Positions 1 to 12,759 of a stretch of 64,000 nt of DNA are shown piece after piece. The translations under genes and the position numbers were made by a program. The number at the start of each line of letters is the position of its first letter. Positions within the stretch are counted from its first letter, which is position 1. Under the pieces are notes generated by a model. The model was not told the origin of the DNA and did no database searches. It saw nothing but the letters and a program-made list of their open reading frames with translations. The stretch covers positions 17,904,885-17,968,884 of the forward strand of contig NC_092029.1 in NCBI RefSeq assembly GCF_042242105.1, written 5' to 3'. This DNA comes from Pempheris klunzingeri (taxonomy: Eukaryota; Chordata; Actinopteri; Acropomatiformes; Pempheridae).

Positions 1-1086
1 GCGACTTCATTAGCTATTCCTGAACATGAGGGAAAAAAAACAACAACATGTAAATCATCTCCAACAGTGAACAGGAGCTTCAAACTTCTTTGGTGTAACT
101 TGTAGTGCCTCAGTGTAAATAAGTTTATATGGCAATTTTATATGGAGTTTGGCATTTATGTGACGCCGCCATTGGACTTGGAGCATCATCTCTACTCTGT
201 AAACAAAGACGAATGTACTGGAGTGTTGGCAAAAGGCCTGAGGGTGAGTGGCCAGCTTTAAATCTAACAGCAACACACACAGGGCACAAGCTGAAGACCT
301 TGAGTTCTGTGGCAAGTTCAACTTAAATATAGAAACTCTTATTCATACAGTGCAAGAGAAAATCTTTTTTTTTTAACAAAAGTTAAAATAAGTAACCACC
401 CAAAACTTCTTATCTACCAATTTTAGCGACTTTTGATTCACAAAAGATAGAGGGGGGGGGGGGAAGAGTACGCCAAAAGAGAGTGAAGATAAAGGTCCAC
501 ATCACATCACATGAATAAATTCATTAAAGTGCTCAAACTAAAAAGCGAGACAAGATTGAGAGAGACAAACAGCCGATGAACAGAGACAGACTGACGCACA
601 GATGAAAAGCGCAGACAGAAAACAACAGAGAAGAGCCACGCTGGCGCACTTATCAAAAGCGTTAATGGAGAATGGCCACTATCCTGAGCGGAGTTGGCAC
701 ATTCGCAGACAAGGCTGCTCACAGCGAAAGGTCAGTTATTCAGAATGAGCCAAAAAGCTTCGCAATATACCTTCAAAGGCCTTACTGAGCTCCGGTTTTA
801 TGAGTATACATTGCATTAAAAAAGGGTTTTAATAGAAGAGTGTGTGGAAGAAGAAGAAAAAAAAAAAAGGCGGATTGAAAGAAGAAGAGGTGAACAGTGG
901 AGTTTAAGGAAAAGAAAAGAAAAGAGGGGGTGAGCCGTCTCCAGATAGCAACTCTTTTGTTCCAACTCTGGCAGAAAAGCAGTTGGGCTGGGCCGCCTGT
1001 GGGATCAGCTGGGCCGAGCACGCAGAGCAGAGCTGGTGCAGGTAAAACGATTCGACCCTTCTCAGCCTCCTAATAAGGTCGCTGGA
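1..1086 (-). other. 3' flank / probable 3' UTR of GNPAT
   Basis: This stretch lies downstream of the GNPAT stop codon on the minus strand, and I see no coding exon in it. The short open frames have low-complexity translations unlike any family I know. A possible ATTAAA polyadenylation signal on the minus strand is at 828-833, about 255 bases after the stop. It also holds a G-run near 452-463 and A-rich tracts. Where the transcript ends is an inference. Confidence 0.45.
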
Positions 1087-4000
1087 TTAGAGGCGGGCGA
1101 CGGCAGCTTTCTGAGTGGGGAGTTTTCCTCCTAGACAGAGGAGCAAATTTGAGATTTGATTTAAAAAAAGGAGGAGAAAACCAAAAAGCGCTGTTTATTC
1201 CTGCTGGGTGTTTAGGTACCAAGTGGCAGCTTGTTTCTTACCTAAAGTGTCTTCCAGTGAGTTCACCATCACCTTGTTGACCCTTAAAGTCGCCTGCTCC
1301 ACTCTGAAGTGAAAACATTGAGTTCCGCATTTACTTTCAGCACAAAGTTGGAGGATGGTGCTCGGCGCGGTGGAGCCTACTTCTCTGTTAGAAAGTAGTC
1401 CCTGTGAAAGCGCCGTCTGTGGCTTCAGGGTGGCTTCAGGGTTAAAAGGACGCTGTGTTTTTGAATAAATGATGCTGTTGAATCTTTTTAAATCAAAGAC
1501 TGAAAGGGTGTGGGAGGATGTACAGATTGCAAAGCTCTTTGAGGCAATTCTGTTTTTTTCTTTTAATGGTTAAATTACATAAAAGGGGAAAATAACTGAG
1601 CAACTTAGCGCTACATTTAAACCTTTATGTCAATTTCACCTCCTAAGGTGCAGTAATTACCATCACCATCTACTGAACAGAGCCACTATGACCATTCAGA
1701 TAAAATCCTAACATTTCTATATCAACACATCACGTGTGGTATTAAATTATTCAGGGGTTCTCGTGTTTTTCCCTCATTTATATTCTGTAGAACTGTTACT
1801 GGAGTGTTGTACTGTCAGTTTGTGTTTGTCTTCAGTTCAGTCAGTCTCGGCTGTTGTTTCAGCCAATCGAACCGACCGGAGACACCAGGACGATTAAAAA
1901 ACAACAACAACATACCCTTTGATTTTCCGCACAGCGCCAAGTCTTAGCAAAGCTGCCAGGATGTTCTTCTGGAGGTCAGACGACAACACCTCAGTGTATC
2001 TTAGTCGCCCTGGACAACACAGTAGACAAAACACAATTGATGCATTTTGTAGAGGGCTGAGGTAAAAATCGCGAATGAGGAACTTTTAAAAAGAGAAACC
2101 TGCTAGGAGATGTCTGATGATGAACTTGCGGGCGGCAGGTATGAACTGCTTTTCTGTCAGAGTCTCGGTGGTTTCCTCACACAGGAAGCGGCACACCACC
2201 TGAGACCACAAGCACACACACACACATGCAGTTATTAAGATTACTGGTGTGTTAACAGCACCCCCTAGAGGACATTTACAGTTTAACACCCACAAACTGT
2301 TAAATCTGATGTTACAGGGAAGGAAGGAAGCTGTACTATGGGGAAAATAACGTATATGTGCATACTGTATATACCTGTATCTGCCTTAAGAAGACCTGGA
2401 AGTAAACTGATGACCGTGTAATCATATAAATATGAAAATAAACAATTTTAAGTACTGCAGATGCACGATGGACTACTTTTTTGTATACGGACATAGTGGA
2501 AATATCCTGTTGCTACATGGTGAAGAAAAGATCTGCTCCATTAGATTTACAGATCTTAAATAAAAGCTTTTTAAAAGCTACTAAAGAGTCGAAGATATCT
2601 TACAGACCCCATGAAACTTGACCAGAGAGAGCCACGCTATCAATATTTGATGCAAAACAGCGGCAAATGGGCGACGGCAAAACATGGCACACTCAACAAA
2701 GCTGTACTGCGTGCATCTCCATCACCTGGTATCCCTGCAAGAAGGGATCTAGCATGCTGGTGAGGAAGGCCAGCGTTCTGTGTCCTCCTTCTGTTACCAG
2801 GATCTCCTGCTGGGTGACCTGCAGGGCTCCGGTCTTCACCAGCAGGTAACAGGCCTCCTCAAAGTCCTGCGGGCCAGGAGAGAAATATGACAGCCATACA
2901 GTCATTTATCTACAACTGGGCCGTTCAGTTTTTGACGAGTATTCAACATTTAAACATTTGTTTCAAGTACAAATAATTAAATGTTGTTGTTCACCTGCAC
3001 CGTAGCTCCAGGACAGAGGATGAACTCATTGGAGAACATGTTTCTCAGGAAGCTGAAGCTGTTGAAGACCTCCTCTGGAAAACACACAATTATTAACATG
3101 CAGGAGAAACAGCCAACGTATAACAACTATAACAACAAAACAATTTCATTTATCGTTTCCTCTCCGCTGTGTTGATATGTCACATTATATGACAGTGATG
3201 CTTCAACAGGCAGAGAGTGGCACATTCCAGCAGGTACACAGCAGTGTCCGTCTTACGTTTCATGTTGGAGGAGGCGGTGTGGATGGCTGCGGCCAGCAGG
3301 GCCGGTCGCAGAAAGATGTGCAGTGCCTGGTTCCTGTAGGAGGCACAGGAGAGGATGAGGACGGCCTGGCTCAAGAGCTCCTCCTCTGGGGTGACAGTGC
3401 TGTGAGGCTCCGCTGGCCGTGCTTGTCCTCCTGCTTCGACACAACGTTTGAAGTCAAAAGATGGCATGGCTGGATGACACTTCAATCTATTTAGCTTTCA
3501 TAGGCAGTATAGACACATATAATTATAGTGGGCAGAATGTCTTTCCAAAAGTGGCCTGATGTAAAAGTTCCTGTGTTCATTTATAAATGAAAATGGCTGG
3601 TGTTGTCATTAAACTGTTATGGCATCACTTCACTGGAGCAAAAGAGCTGATGACATTTGAGAAAACTAACAAATGTACAAGCACAGATGTCTAAATTAAC
3701 AGTCAATTGACACACAAAGAACATTTAGCAAAAAAATAAACCTGTACTTCAAAAAGTCAAATTGTATCAGTTTAAATAGTATCCCATCTCACATTTGTCT
3801 CCGGCATTTCTTTGAACACTTTAACACGGCTAAACATTTTGAAGTACTTAAATACCTCATGAAGCTGACTGAGAGAACGGCAAGAGTGTACAAAGCTGTC
3901 ATTGAAGCAAAACGTGGCTACTTTGTTTGGTACTTGGTTTGTTTAACACTTTTTTTGTCTACTATATAATTACATGTGTGTTCCTTCATCGTTTTGATGT

Positions 4001-7000
4001 TTTCAATATTACATCGATCATGTAGAAAAAAAATTAAAATTGAGAAAAACCATTAAATGAGATGGGGTGTCCAAACTTTTGACCAGCACTGTAGATGCCT
4101 GAAATGTACTCTGTAGCTTCACTTTTAAGGTTTCCCTTATGTTATGTGGAATCAAACTGCCACACAGAAGCAAAATGCTGAAATCGAGGCAAGAAACACA
4201 AACAAATACAAACCTTGTTCCACTGCGAGCTGAACTCGGCCCTCACAGATCCTCACTAGACCATGATGCAGGCTGAGACTGGAAGAAACCACCTCTGATG
4301 GAGGCGTGTGGTCTGAAGGAGAGACAAGACAGAACTGGATGAGGAGGGGAAGGAGAAGGTTGGTGAAGTGTCCATCGCAGAAGATTGCCAGCTGGATGTT
4401 AATTAAAAGGCTAGAGCTGCTGTATGCCCAAAGTCACAGGCACAAAGACATGCAGTGTTCTGATCTAAATCTACTCGCAGCAACCACTTCACATCTCCAT
4501 ATCGAGGGCCTGTGTGTTTTTTTCATCTCCTTTTTCACATATCGGGCTCATGCTGTACCGGGCCAGTGGAGGAAGGCTCCGTACTGGCGGGAAAGGTCCC
4601 TGAGCCACACAGCTTGCGCAGTCAGCTCGTCCAGCGCCATCCCCCGATTCTGCCCCGTCGCCTGGTTCTGGTGGTGGTTCTGGAGCAGCAGGGAGGCCAG
4701 GAGGACCCACGGCTTCAGAACCATGTTCTCCTCCTGGGCTCGCACCAGCCTGTAGGCCGAGTCATTCACAAAGCTTTGGATCTCCTCACTGGGCCTCCTG
4801 GGGATGTGCCTGCGAATGAAAGCTTACAGTTACTAACGACTATTACTGCTACTAAAAGGTCGACCAAATGTTCTAGTCAGATTTACACTCCGCACAGGTG
4901 GGAGATCAACGTAAAATCTGATATTCAGATGTCGTACCTTGGTACCAGGTTGAACTGGGAGCGGACAACTCTGCCCTGGGCTAAACTTCTAACAGACACA
5001 GGTTGACCAAAGTACACATGGATGCTGCCGTAGTCTTCACTGAGGACCTTTCTGGCTTTAAACAGACCCTACAAAGGAGAGATCAGTGAGAGAAGTAGAT
5101 GCAGTGGCACCTAAGCACAAATATGACAAATGCTATAAATTTGCTATATATAGTGTAATAGTTATTATTGTGTCACTGTTTACTGTATAAACAAGTGAGA
5201 TTTCTAAATGACGCACTGAGGTGGATTCCTTGGGTTTGGGTACACCCAGCAGTTCTCTGGCATAAAGCGTCTCCTCCAAGATCCTCTCATAGCTGATACT
5301 GACTGGGACCAGGCTGACGTCAAACACCTCCCCTTTAAGGAATGGATCCATCACTATATTCAACAGACCTGGAAGAGGGCAGGGAGATGAGGGTGAGGGA
5401 CATTAGTGGGTCCATCAATCGGCAGATCAGCGATTCGATCGGTGGCTCCTCCAAGTCTGCATGTCGAATTTAGGCAAGATACTGAAACCCAACTTGTGTG
5501 AATGTGAATGTGTGTGAAAGAATAGTCTCCTCCAACTTAGATTCCTCCTGAATGACTGATGTGTGAATGAGGATGTGATGTGGATATACAAATACAGACC
5601 ATCTACATTAAAATGGGTCACATCAGTGAAAACATGTTGCACCACTGTAGGGCAAAAGAACACCCAAATACAGGATCTCCACAATGTCTCATCAAACATC
5701 AGTTCTTACTCCACGCATTGGTGTGGATTATTTTTCTGTCTTAAACTGGGAGACGTTACAGTTGCCGTTTCTTGAAACTTACCCAATTTTGGAGTCAGAG
5801 ACTTGGACGTTCGGCTTCTGGTCCCCTCCAGGAAAAATTCAACGGGTGCAAATCCGTTCTGACCCAATTAGAGAACATGGCAACAAATGTCACTACGCCC
5901 CAATTTAAAGTAAAAAAAAAAAAAAAAAAAAAGATTACTCCATAATGACAAAAAGATGTAGGAACAGCATGGTCACCTTCAGCATGGTCTTGACGTACTC
6001 TGAGAAGACCGCCCAGTACAGTTTGTCTCCACCAAATGACCGTCGGATGAAGAACGCTCCGGACATCCGCAGCATCTCCCCAACAAACTTCATCCCCATG
6101 AAGTCTGCAGAGACATACAAGCGTTGGTTTATGTGCACATGGTTATGGTGCTGTGTCAACCTGCATTATATTGAGGAGTGTCTACTGTATTCTGCCTCTA
6201 ATTTAAATATAATGTAGAATCAACATAACCTTGTATGTGTGTACCTCATACTCTGGTAACTCTATACACTCTTGTTGCTTTCAGTGCTCACCCATGCCGG
6301 CAGCGATGACGGGCAGAGTCAGGTCGTAGGTGTACAGGATGTATGACATCAGCAAGAAGTCCATGTAACTACGATGACTGGGTAACAGGACCACCGGGTG
6401 CTCCTGGATGGCCTGTTGGAGCTAACAACAAAGCATGCAACAGATTAGCCACCACAGCTGCAACTAATGGTTATTTTCATTATCGATTAATTATTTTCTT
6501 GATTAATTCACTATTCGCTTGGCCTATAAAACATCTCAGTGTTCCAGAGCTCAAGCTCCACATCTCCAAATGTCGTGTTTTGTTTGACCAACAGTCCAAA
6601 TTCCCAAAGAGATTCGATTTACAGTGATATAAAACAGAGAAAAGCAACAAATCCTCAAACTTAAGAATAATATCTGGAGAATATTTGCTGATTTTCTGTC
6701 TGACTTGTGTAGTTCTCACCCTCTGGATGCCCTCTTCATTGACACAGATGCTTCTGAACAAGGTTTTAAAGACCTTGCTGAGCATGAAGGCAAAGAAGCG
6801 AATGGTGCTGAGCTGCAGGCAGTGAGCCATCTCCTCCAAGATGGATGACGCCTCCGCTTGGACATCATCATTGGCTCTGCCGGTCTCTTTGGAAACCTTG
6901 ACCGTTAATAATAAATTACCAATGTTACGTTCTGGTAAATGTATCTGACACATGAAAACTAGAACATACCACTACTAGACATGTCACTATCACACTTTCT

Positions 7001-8611
7001 TCATTTTTCTATATTTTGAACTTAGGAAACCATTTTATGTTAATCAAACCTACCAATAATATTATGGCATCACATACATAATTGCATATTATGTGTAAAC
7101 TACATAAGCAGGACAACAGAGTATACACCTTAGCTTGCCTGCTGAGTCTCTGAATCACAGAAGGACTAGCAGCTTCCCTAAAGCAATACTTCCCTGAACT
7201 AACCTGCCAATTTTTAGAGCCGCATCCATCAGGTATAACCAGAATGGCGACCTACCCTCAGTCATCAGCGACTTTACCTGATGGATGACGTAGTGCAGCT
7301 GATCAGACTGAAGCACCATGCTCTTCAGCATGCTGGCTTTACAGGGCGTCACCCCTTTGTAAAGAACAGGAGTGTAGCATCTGAGGGCATATCTCAGGTC
7401 GCTGGAGTTCCTCCTCTCCTCCAAAATGTCCTCAAAGTCATCTCTTTTCTTCAGCACGGGGTCTCTGTGCTAAAAAAAAACAAAAACACAAAACCATCAC
7501 ACTGAATCAGACGTACGTCCATATTTCTCATCTGTAACCATAAAGTGCTTTAATGTACTGTTTGTTGAGACATTCACAGCACCATGCAGCGACTAAAGCC
7601 ATTCAGGATGGGTTCTATTCTACACGTTTAGTGAAAGGTCACTCAGGCTCTGACATTAGAGACATTACTACAAAAAAAAAGCTCTATAGGATGACCAGAA
7701 ATGTATATATATGAGGTGTTATTGATATACAGACTAATCTACGGTGAGCACTTCACAGCCAGCAAAACCTGTGATCCTGTCCACAGAGAGGGTCACAGAT
7801 TTTTGCTTAAAGGAACTGCTAAAAGTAGCAACACCACATTTAAAAATTACTCCTTCAAAATAATAATAATGATAAAAAATGCCCTGCTCTATGTACGGTT
7901 GGGTAGTTTTATCTAACACAACACTTAATATTTAAATTTAGCACATTTTTTACACGACATCAAAAGTAACCATTAAATAAAATAACTGCAGTGGAGTTAG
8001 AACTACAATATTTCCTTCTATGCAGAGTAGAAAGTTCCCTATGGTGGTAACTGCTGTTCAGATCATACATTTAAATATATTGCAAGATGAGTTTACTTGT
8101 GATCAAAAGGTGCAAATGAATTAGCTTTGCCTTTACTGATTTTTTGCAGAGGTAAAACCTGGAGGAGCAGTATTAGGAAACACCGCTGAACTGTAGGGTT
8201 CCATCTTTTTAAGGCAGTTCAAACTGTGACGAAACCCTGCACACTTGCAAAACAGCATTAACCAATACAAAACATAGATTTTGGTACATTAAAACAAGAT
8301 GTCGGCAAGCTACAGGCATACCGTAAAGTGGACATTGCTGAAAAATCTTATTTGGTATTTTAACCTGCAGCTAAGTAAAACATTAAACTGCCAAATTCAG
8401 TGTTTGTCTTTAGTGTTTTTCTGTATCAACTACAAGGCAGAACGGTGTGTTAAGATGCTGCGTTATCGCACGAGCATGAATTTAACGTCCGCCTGTTTAA
8501 ATGACATATATGATGCTAGCAGCGTCCACTGAGCTACAACTGAGAGCAGAAGTTAGCTTAGCCGCCTAAAAAACACAGCATACATACCGAGTAGACAGCC
8601 TTGGACGCCAT
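1087..8611 (-). CDS. gnpat: Dihydroxyacetone-phosphate acyltransferase (GNPAT/DHAPAT), 17 coding exons
   Basis: GNPAT acylates dihydroxyacetone phosphate at sn-1 in the peroxisome matrix, the first step of plasmalogen synthesis, in complex with AGPS (family knowledge). Coding exons, 5' to 3' on the minus strand: 8588-8611, 7278-7469, 6720-6896, 6292-6421, 5977-6104, 5783-5858, 5217-5368, 4938-5068, 4559-4809, 4214-4312, 3257-3430, 2995-3074, 2726-2866, 2100-2199, 1916-2009, 1242-1303, 1087-1130. All are bounded by AG/GT and stay in phase, giving 684 aa (human is about 680). Acyltransferase motifs seen: HRSYMD (HX4D, near residues 147-152), GAFFIRR (190-196), FFLEGTRSR (near 226-234) and [14 protein letters not shown]. 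The C terminus AVARL ends in the PTS1 signal ARL. The ATG has A at -3 and G at +4, with an in-frame TGA nine bases upstream. The N-terminal exon codes for only eight residues and differs from human, so that exon is the least certain. The match to human GNPAT is strong, for example [18 protein letters not shown] and CVNEEGIQ. Confidence 0.96.
3850..4093 (+). mobile_element. Tc1-like transposon 3' end remnant in GNPAT intron 10
   Basis: A short reading frame ([17 protein letters not shown]) matches the C-terminal tail typical of fish Tc1 transposases. AT-rich sequence follows, and then the terminal segment GGTGTCCAAACTTTTGACC ending in CACTGTA. That terminus is the end I remember for one large teleost Tc1/mariner family. 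The 5' part and the other terminal repeat are not seen, so this is a truncated, inactive copy. It lies between GNPAT exons 10 and 11, antisense to the gene. Confidence 0.8.
5911..5931 (+). repeat. Poly(A) tract, about 21 bases
   Basis: A run of A sits in GNPAT intron 5, between exons 6 and 5 on the minus strand, where it reads as poly(U). No retroposed body is recognised next to it. Confidence 0.8.
6456..6700 (+). mobile_element. MITE family A (GCTGCAACTAA... type), copy 1
   Basis: The stretch begins GCTGCAACTAATGGTTATTT, followed by repeated CGATTAAT-like words, then GTCTATAAAA-like and GACCAACAGTCCAAA segments. I recognise this as a very common non-autonomous DNA element of percomorph fish. 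Related copies are at 9546-9782, 10741-11022 and 61890-62113. This one fills nearly all of the 298-bp GNPAT intron 3 (6422-6719). The family name is not certain; I think it is hAT-like. Confidence 0.65.
7800..8040. mobile_element. MITE family B fragment in GNPAT intron 1
   Basis: The segments GTTGGGTAGTTTTATCTA, AGTGGAGTTAGAACTACAA and TATTTCCTTCTATGCAGAG match, in order, the inner part of a percomorph element that usually begins GTGGTGGAAGAAGTATTCAG. The ends are eroded. Other fragments of this family are at 55250-55370, 57345-57600 and 58495-58553. The assignment is from memory. Confidence 0.45.
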
Positions 8612-8930
8612 ACTTTGTCACACTTTACAAGCACATACACGCTGCGCCCAGTAAATGTGTGCGTGCAGGAATATTTGTGCGGTCCTTCCTCTTGTTACTG
8701 CACTTGTAGCTGATAACAAGTACCTGAAGAACTTCGCATGGGCGTGTAGGCTGGCATTTCCGTGGCGTTTCCGCAACTACGGCAGCCGGAAAGGACCAAC
8801 CTTGTGTCGTAACGCGTGTCCCACGTGCTTTTTCAGTTTGTTGTCATTCGCACTGATCGGCTGTTAGCTTTGAGTTCAGTCCCCAGAAGTTCTTGTTTCG
8901 TCAACTTGTTTGCACTGTTAGCTCAATAAC
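8612..8930. promoter_or_regulatory. Bidirectional promoter between GNPAT and C1orf131
   Basis: The two start codons point away from each other with 319 bases between them. The stretch is CpG-bearing and has no TATA box at a useful place. It holds an ETS-type CCGGAA (8786-8791), a CACGTG E-box (8822-8827) and GCGTTTCCG-like words. This fits a shared housekeeping promoter. The same head-to-head pair exists in human, from memory. Transcription starts are not visible. Confidence 0.75.
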
Positions 8931-11900
8931 ATGAACCCAAAGGCGAACGGAGAAGAAGACGAAGATTGTCTGTTTCTAGAACATGTGTTGGATAAACTTT
9001 ACGACTTTGGTAAGTCCAGTTAGCTTAGCGGCTAGCTTCACTAGCTGCTGTAAACTGCAGGTGCTGTCTGAAACAGACTGTTGCCTCTATTTACTGTGTT
9101 GTAGCATGGGTCTGTTGGCACAGTGTGAAGGAAAGAGAACAGGGTCATTGTGAGTTACTTATGGCACTTTAGCTTTTGAAATGACGCCAGTGTTAGCTTT
9201 ACATTGCCACATTGTTAATGGCCCCAACATGTATGCTATGAGAAATGGTGACCAATCACTGACTGCAGAAAAACCTTGAATCAAAGCATTAAAATGTGCC
9301 TCAGGTAAAGGTTTCAGTTGTGAAAGAGTCCAGTTGGAGTTAAATAGAAGAGAACAATATGTCTCCAGCATTTAAACACTTGCTTCCTCTATTTTATGTT
9401 AATATTTTATGGCAAATGAATGATTTTCTTCCAGTAATGTCCATGTGACACAGTGATTCCAAATCAGTATCAGAAATGGTTTCTACACAATCAGACCTCG
9501 TGGAAAAATGTATGATTTTCTTTCATTGTCAATGAAATAGAGGGATAATCGTGAAATAGTGAAAAATGCCCGAGGATCCAGAGGTGATCTATCTATATAG
9601 CATGTTTTATCTGACCAGATGTCCAAGACCCAAAGATATGAAGTTTACTACCATTAATTAGGACACTTGAGAAGCTGGAACTAGCAAAGGGGTTGGCATG
9701 TCGCTTGAGAAATGATTAATATGATTAATAGATTATCAAAATAGTTTCTGTTCTATTTTCTGTCAATTGACTAATCAATAACAAGTATATGTCTGAATTA
9801 ACATCCGTCTGACGGTGTCAATAGAAACTAATTATGACATTTGCAAACATATAGTTGTTGACACGGTTGTGTAATGTCAGAAACAAATGGTGATTATCTG
9901 TCATCCGCTAGTTGCTAATGCTTGATGTTGTCTGGATTGAAGATCATATTCAGTTATTTCTCACTGTGTCCTTCACTTAAGACAAGTTATTCGCGTCCAC
10001 CAAAAGTTTGCAGGGCTGGAATGAGATTTGTTTCGCGCTCATGTTTGTTGACTGACGCTGCAGGAAATGGACCAGCGTCAAAAAAGAAGCTCAAGTCTCA
10101 GAAGAAGAAGAAACGAAAGAGATGCGAGGAAGACGAGGAAGAAGAGTTCCCCGCAGTGGAGGACATCCACAGTGACGCTGAAGACAGCGGAGCAGATGGT
10201 GTTGGCGCTGAACTAGAGACTGCACAAAGAGGTAGGCAGCACAGCGGCATCCACTCACACGTGGTAGAGAATTCATCTCCTACATTGACTCCAAGCCATA
10301 ATTAGTCACATTCATGTTTAAGTTATTCATGTAGCAGTTAAACTAATCAATCATTGATAACATAGCTTGGCATTTCAGGCTACATATGTGCAGGATTTCC
10401 CCTCCTCTGACCTCCACTCTTTTCTCCGCTCCTCCTCGTCTGATTGGTTTTCATGTATCGTGTCTCACTAAGGTCCGACCATCCAGCAGGTGGAAGTAGT
10501 GACATTTCAGGACCCCACAAAGAAACCGAAAGCCAAGCAGACGCCAGCTCCCCACAAAGTGCCTGTAAGTCTATGCTGCTTTATTTTCTAACTCTAATGT
10601 GCATCCATGATAAGAAAACGTAGGACCCATTTATGATTGGTATGTTTTGGTCTAATGCGCAGGATGTAGGCCTTGTCTCTGTAGGTCAGGACACAGCATT
10701 GTGATGAGTTTATTCAGTCATGAAATATGCCTATAAATAGGTCTGCAGCTAATAAACGTTGTCACACTTAATCGTTCTGTTTATAAAATGTTAAAAAAGT
10801 AGTGAAAAATGCCCATTATTCTCACAGCCCGAGGTTTTTATGATAATAAAGCTTCTTTTATTGGACCAATATTATATATTGTATCAGTTTATATTATCAT
10901 CTATAATGAAAAGGTATCAAATCCTGACATTTGTGAAGCTGAAATGAGCAAATATTTGGCATTTTTGCTAAAATAATTAATTATCATATTGACCGCTCCA
11001 ATAATCCACCAGTCGTTACAGCCGTACACATAATATATAGAAGATCATTCAGTTTCAGGTTGCTTGTAAACCTCAGTTCTTCCTCTCTGAGCCGTCTTTA
11101 TTGGATTACATTTTCATGAAATGATAAATGATAAATAATAGACAAGAACCAGGGTGACAGGCGGTAATGTCACTGACATATTCTGGCCAAAGTAAGAGTG
11201 GATGGAGGAAGATAAATGTGGTCTTTCATTCTTTTTTTAAACCAGGGACCTCTATCGTAGTTCATTTTACAACAAGAAATCTCTTTATGCAAACGCAGAA
11301 CCCTTTTCATGTGGGAAACTTGTTTTTCTGATTGACATTTCGAACCCTGAACTCCTCCACGCTTCTGTGTGACCCCTTAGTCAACCTTCTCTATTTATGT
11401 TCTTCTTGTCAACATCCATTCACTTCACTGTCTTGTCTTTGGGTGTGTGTGCTGTCTTCACCTCAAGGCCCTTCAGATAACCGAGAAGAAGGAAGGTGAC
11501 CAGTCAGAAGAGCTCAGTTTGGAAAAGGTGACATTTTTTCTCACAATTTCGTGAATCGATTCACCCCGTGGCTTCATTTTATGGACATTGTTTTGTGATT
11601 CTGCACGTGAACACGAGTTGCTGCACGCTGAATTCGTGCACTGACGTTACATTTAGGCCACTCTTATCTCCGAGACACGTTTGGCCTCATGCTGTATTTG
11701 TGTGTGCTCGCGTCAGGCTCGTCTTGAGGTCCATCGGTTTGGAATCACAGGCTATAAGAAGGAGCAGCAGCGTGTTTTTGAACAGGACAGAGCAGTGATG
11801 CTGGGAGCCAGAGTAAGGAAAGCTCATGCTGTACATATTTAATTAGCATCACCCTGTCGCACAGACTTTTTAATATCAAAATGACCAATTGCCTCCTTCA

Positions 11901-12759
11901 TCATTGTCTCTTCACCAGCGTCCTAAGAAGGAATATGTCAACTACAAGGTGCTGCAGCAGCAGGTCAAGGAGAAGAAGCAGAAAGCAAAGGAGGAGGTTC
12001 AGCCGGTAAGACCTGCACCTCTCGGGTGCAAAGAGAAAGGTTAAAGGTGCCGTTATTCAGACGAGTGATCTGTTTCCATGTAATCGTTATCACATTTTAG
12101 AATCGATTAAGATAAACAATGCGTTTGCAATTCTTGACTCAAAGCCGTCCTTTGTTGTGGCTCCTGCAGGACCTGAAGAAGAAGAAGAAGAAGCAGAGTA
12201 ATCAAAGGTTGGCGAGAGAATCACTTCTGAGCATATCTTTAAACATTTTCCTCCTGGATTCGATAAGGAGAGATCATAGTAGGGACGTGCAAAGAGAAAT
12301 GGAACTAACATTTGATTTAGGCTGAAATTAACATATCGACAAACATTTTCTCTTTGTGAGTGTCCTTGAATCTGTGTATTGTTAAACTATTGTACATAGT
12401 TATCTTTGTCTAAGTTCTGTTCCTAAGGAGAGAAAGCATCCTTTATCAATAATAATTTATTCTAACATATTGATAGAAAACACACCACTAACACTTTGTC
12501 TAACATCCACTCAAGCATCAGATTAGCAGCTATTCTTGTTGTCTTGCACTTGAAAGGAATTGTTCTATTCCGTGCTATTCTATGCATCCCAGTGGTTGAA
12601 TGATATGTTTCCGCTGCCCTCCCCACCAGGGACAAGAGGAAAGCACCCTCTGGATCTGGCACAGCCCCCTCAGGTCAGGTGGGCCGCTTCAAGAACGGCA
12701 TGCTGATCCTCAGCTCCAAGGAGATCCAGACCATCAAAGGAAAAAAACAACGCAAATAG
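8931..12759 (+). CDS. c1orf131: C1orf131 orthologue, nucleolar DUF4602 protein, 8 coding exons
   Basis: Human C1orf131 is a nucleolar component of the small-subunit processome, acting in 18S rRNA maturation (remembered). Coding exons: 8931-9009, 10064-10231, 10473-10564, 11468-11527, 11717-11812, 11919-12005, 12170-12207, 12630-12759. All junctions are AG/GT and phases fit, giving 249 aa (human about 290). Residues 1-26 hold [11 protein letters not shown]. Residues near 28-60 are a Lys/Arg block followed by acidic stretches. The DUF4602 core spans about 134-207, with [39 protein letters not shown] and a run of six lysines in exon 7. The C terminus reads [22 protein letters not shown]. The long basic and acidic tracts fit an extended rRNA-binding protein. 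Position next to GNPAT and TRIM67 supports orthology. Exon 4 (20 codons) is the least conserved and is called from splice sites and phase only. Confidence 0.92.
9546..9782 (+). mobile_element. MITE family A, copy 2 (right part) in C1orf131 intron 1
   Basis: The order GAAATAGTGAAAAATGCCC, TCTGACCAGATGTCCAAGAC, GAGAAGCTGGAAC, GATTATCAAAATAGTTTCTG, TTTTCTGTCAATTGACTAAT follows the 3' half of family A. The left terminus is missing or very worn. The first 530 bases of this intron show nothing I can identify. Confidence 0.6.
10741..11022 (+). mobile_element. MITE family A, copy 3 (near full length) in C1orf131 intron 3
   Basis: It begins CTGCAGCTAATAAACG and ends CCAGTCGTTACAGCC, which are imperfect inverted copies of each other (GCTGYAACKA-like). 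Between them lie AATGTTAAAAAAGTAGTGAA and ATATTTGGCATTTTTGCT, as in family A. No target duplication could be assigned. Confidence 0.6.

Noticed and set aside
4306-5006. Plus-strand frames of 149 and 164 codons
   Set aside because: They lie over GNPAT exons 8, 9 and 10 on the opposite strand and are shadows.
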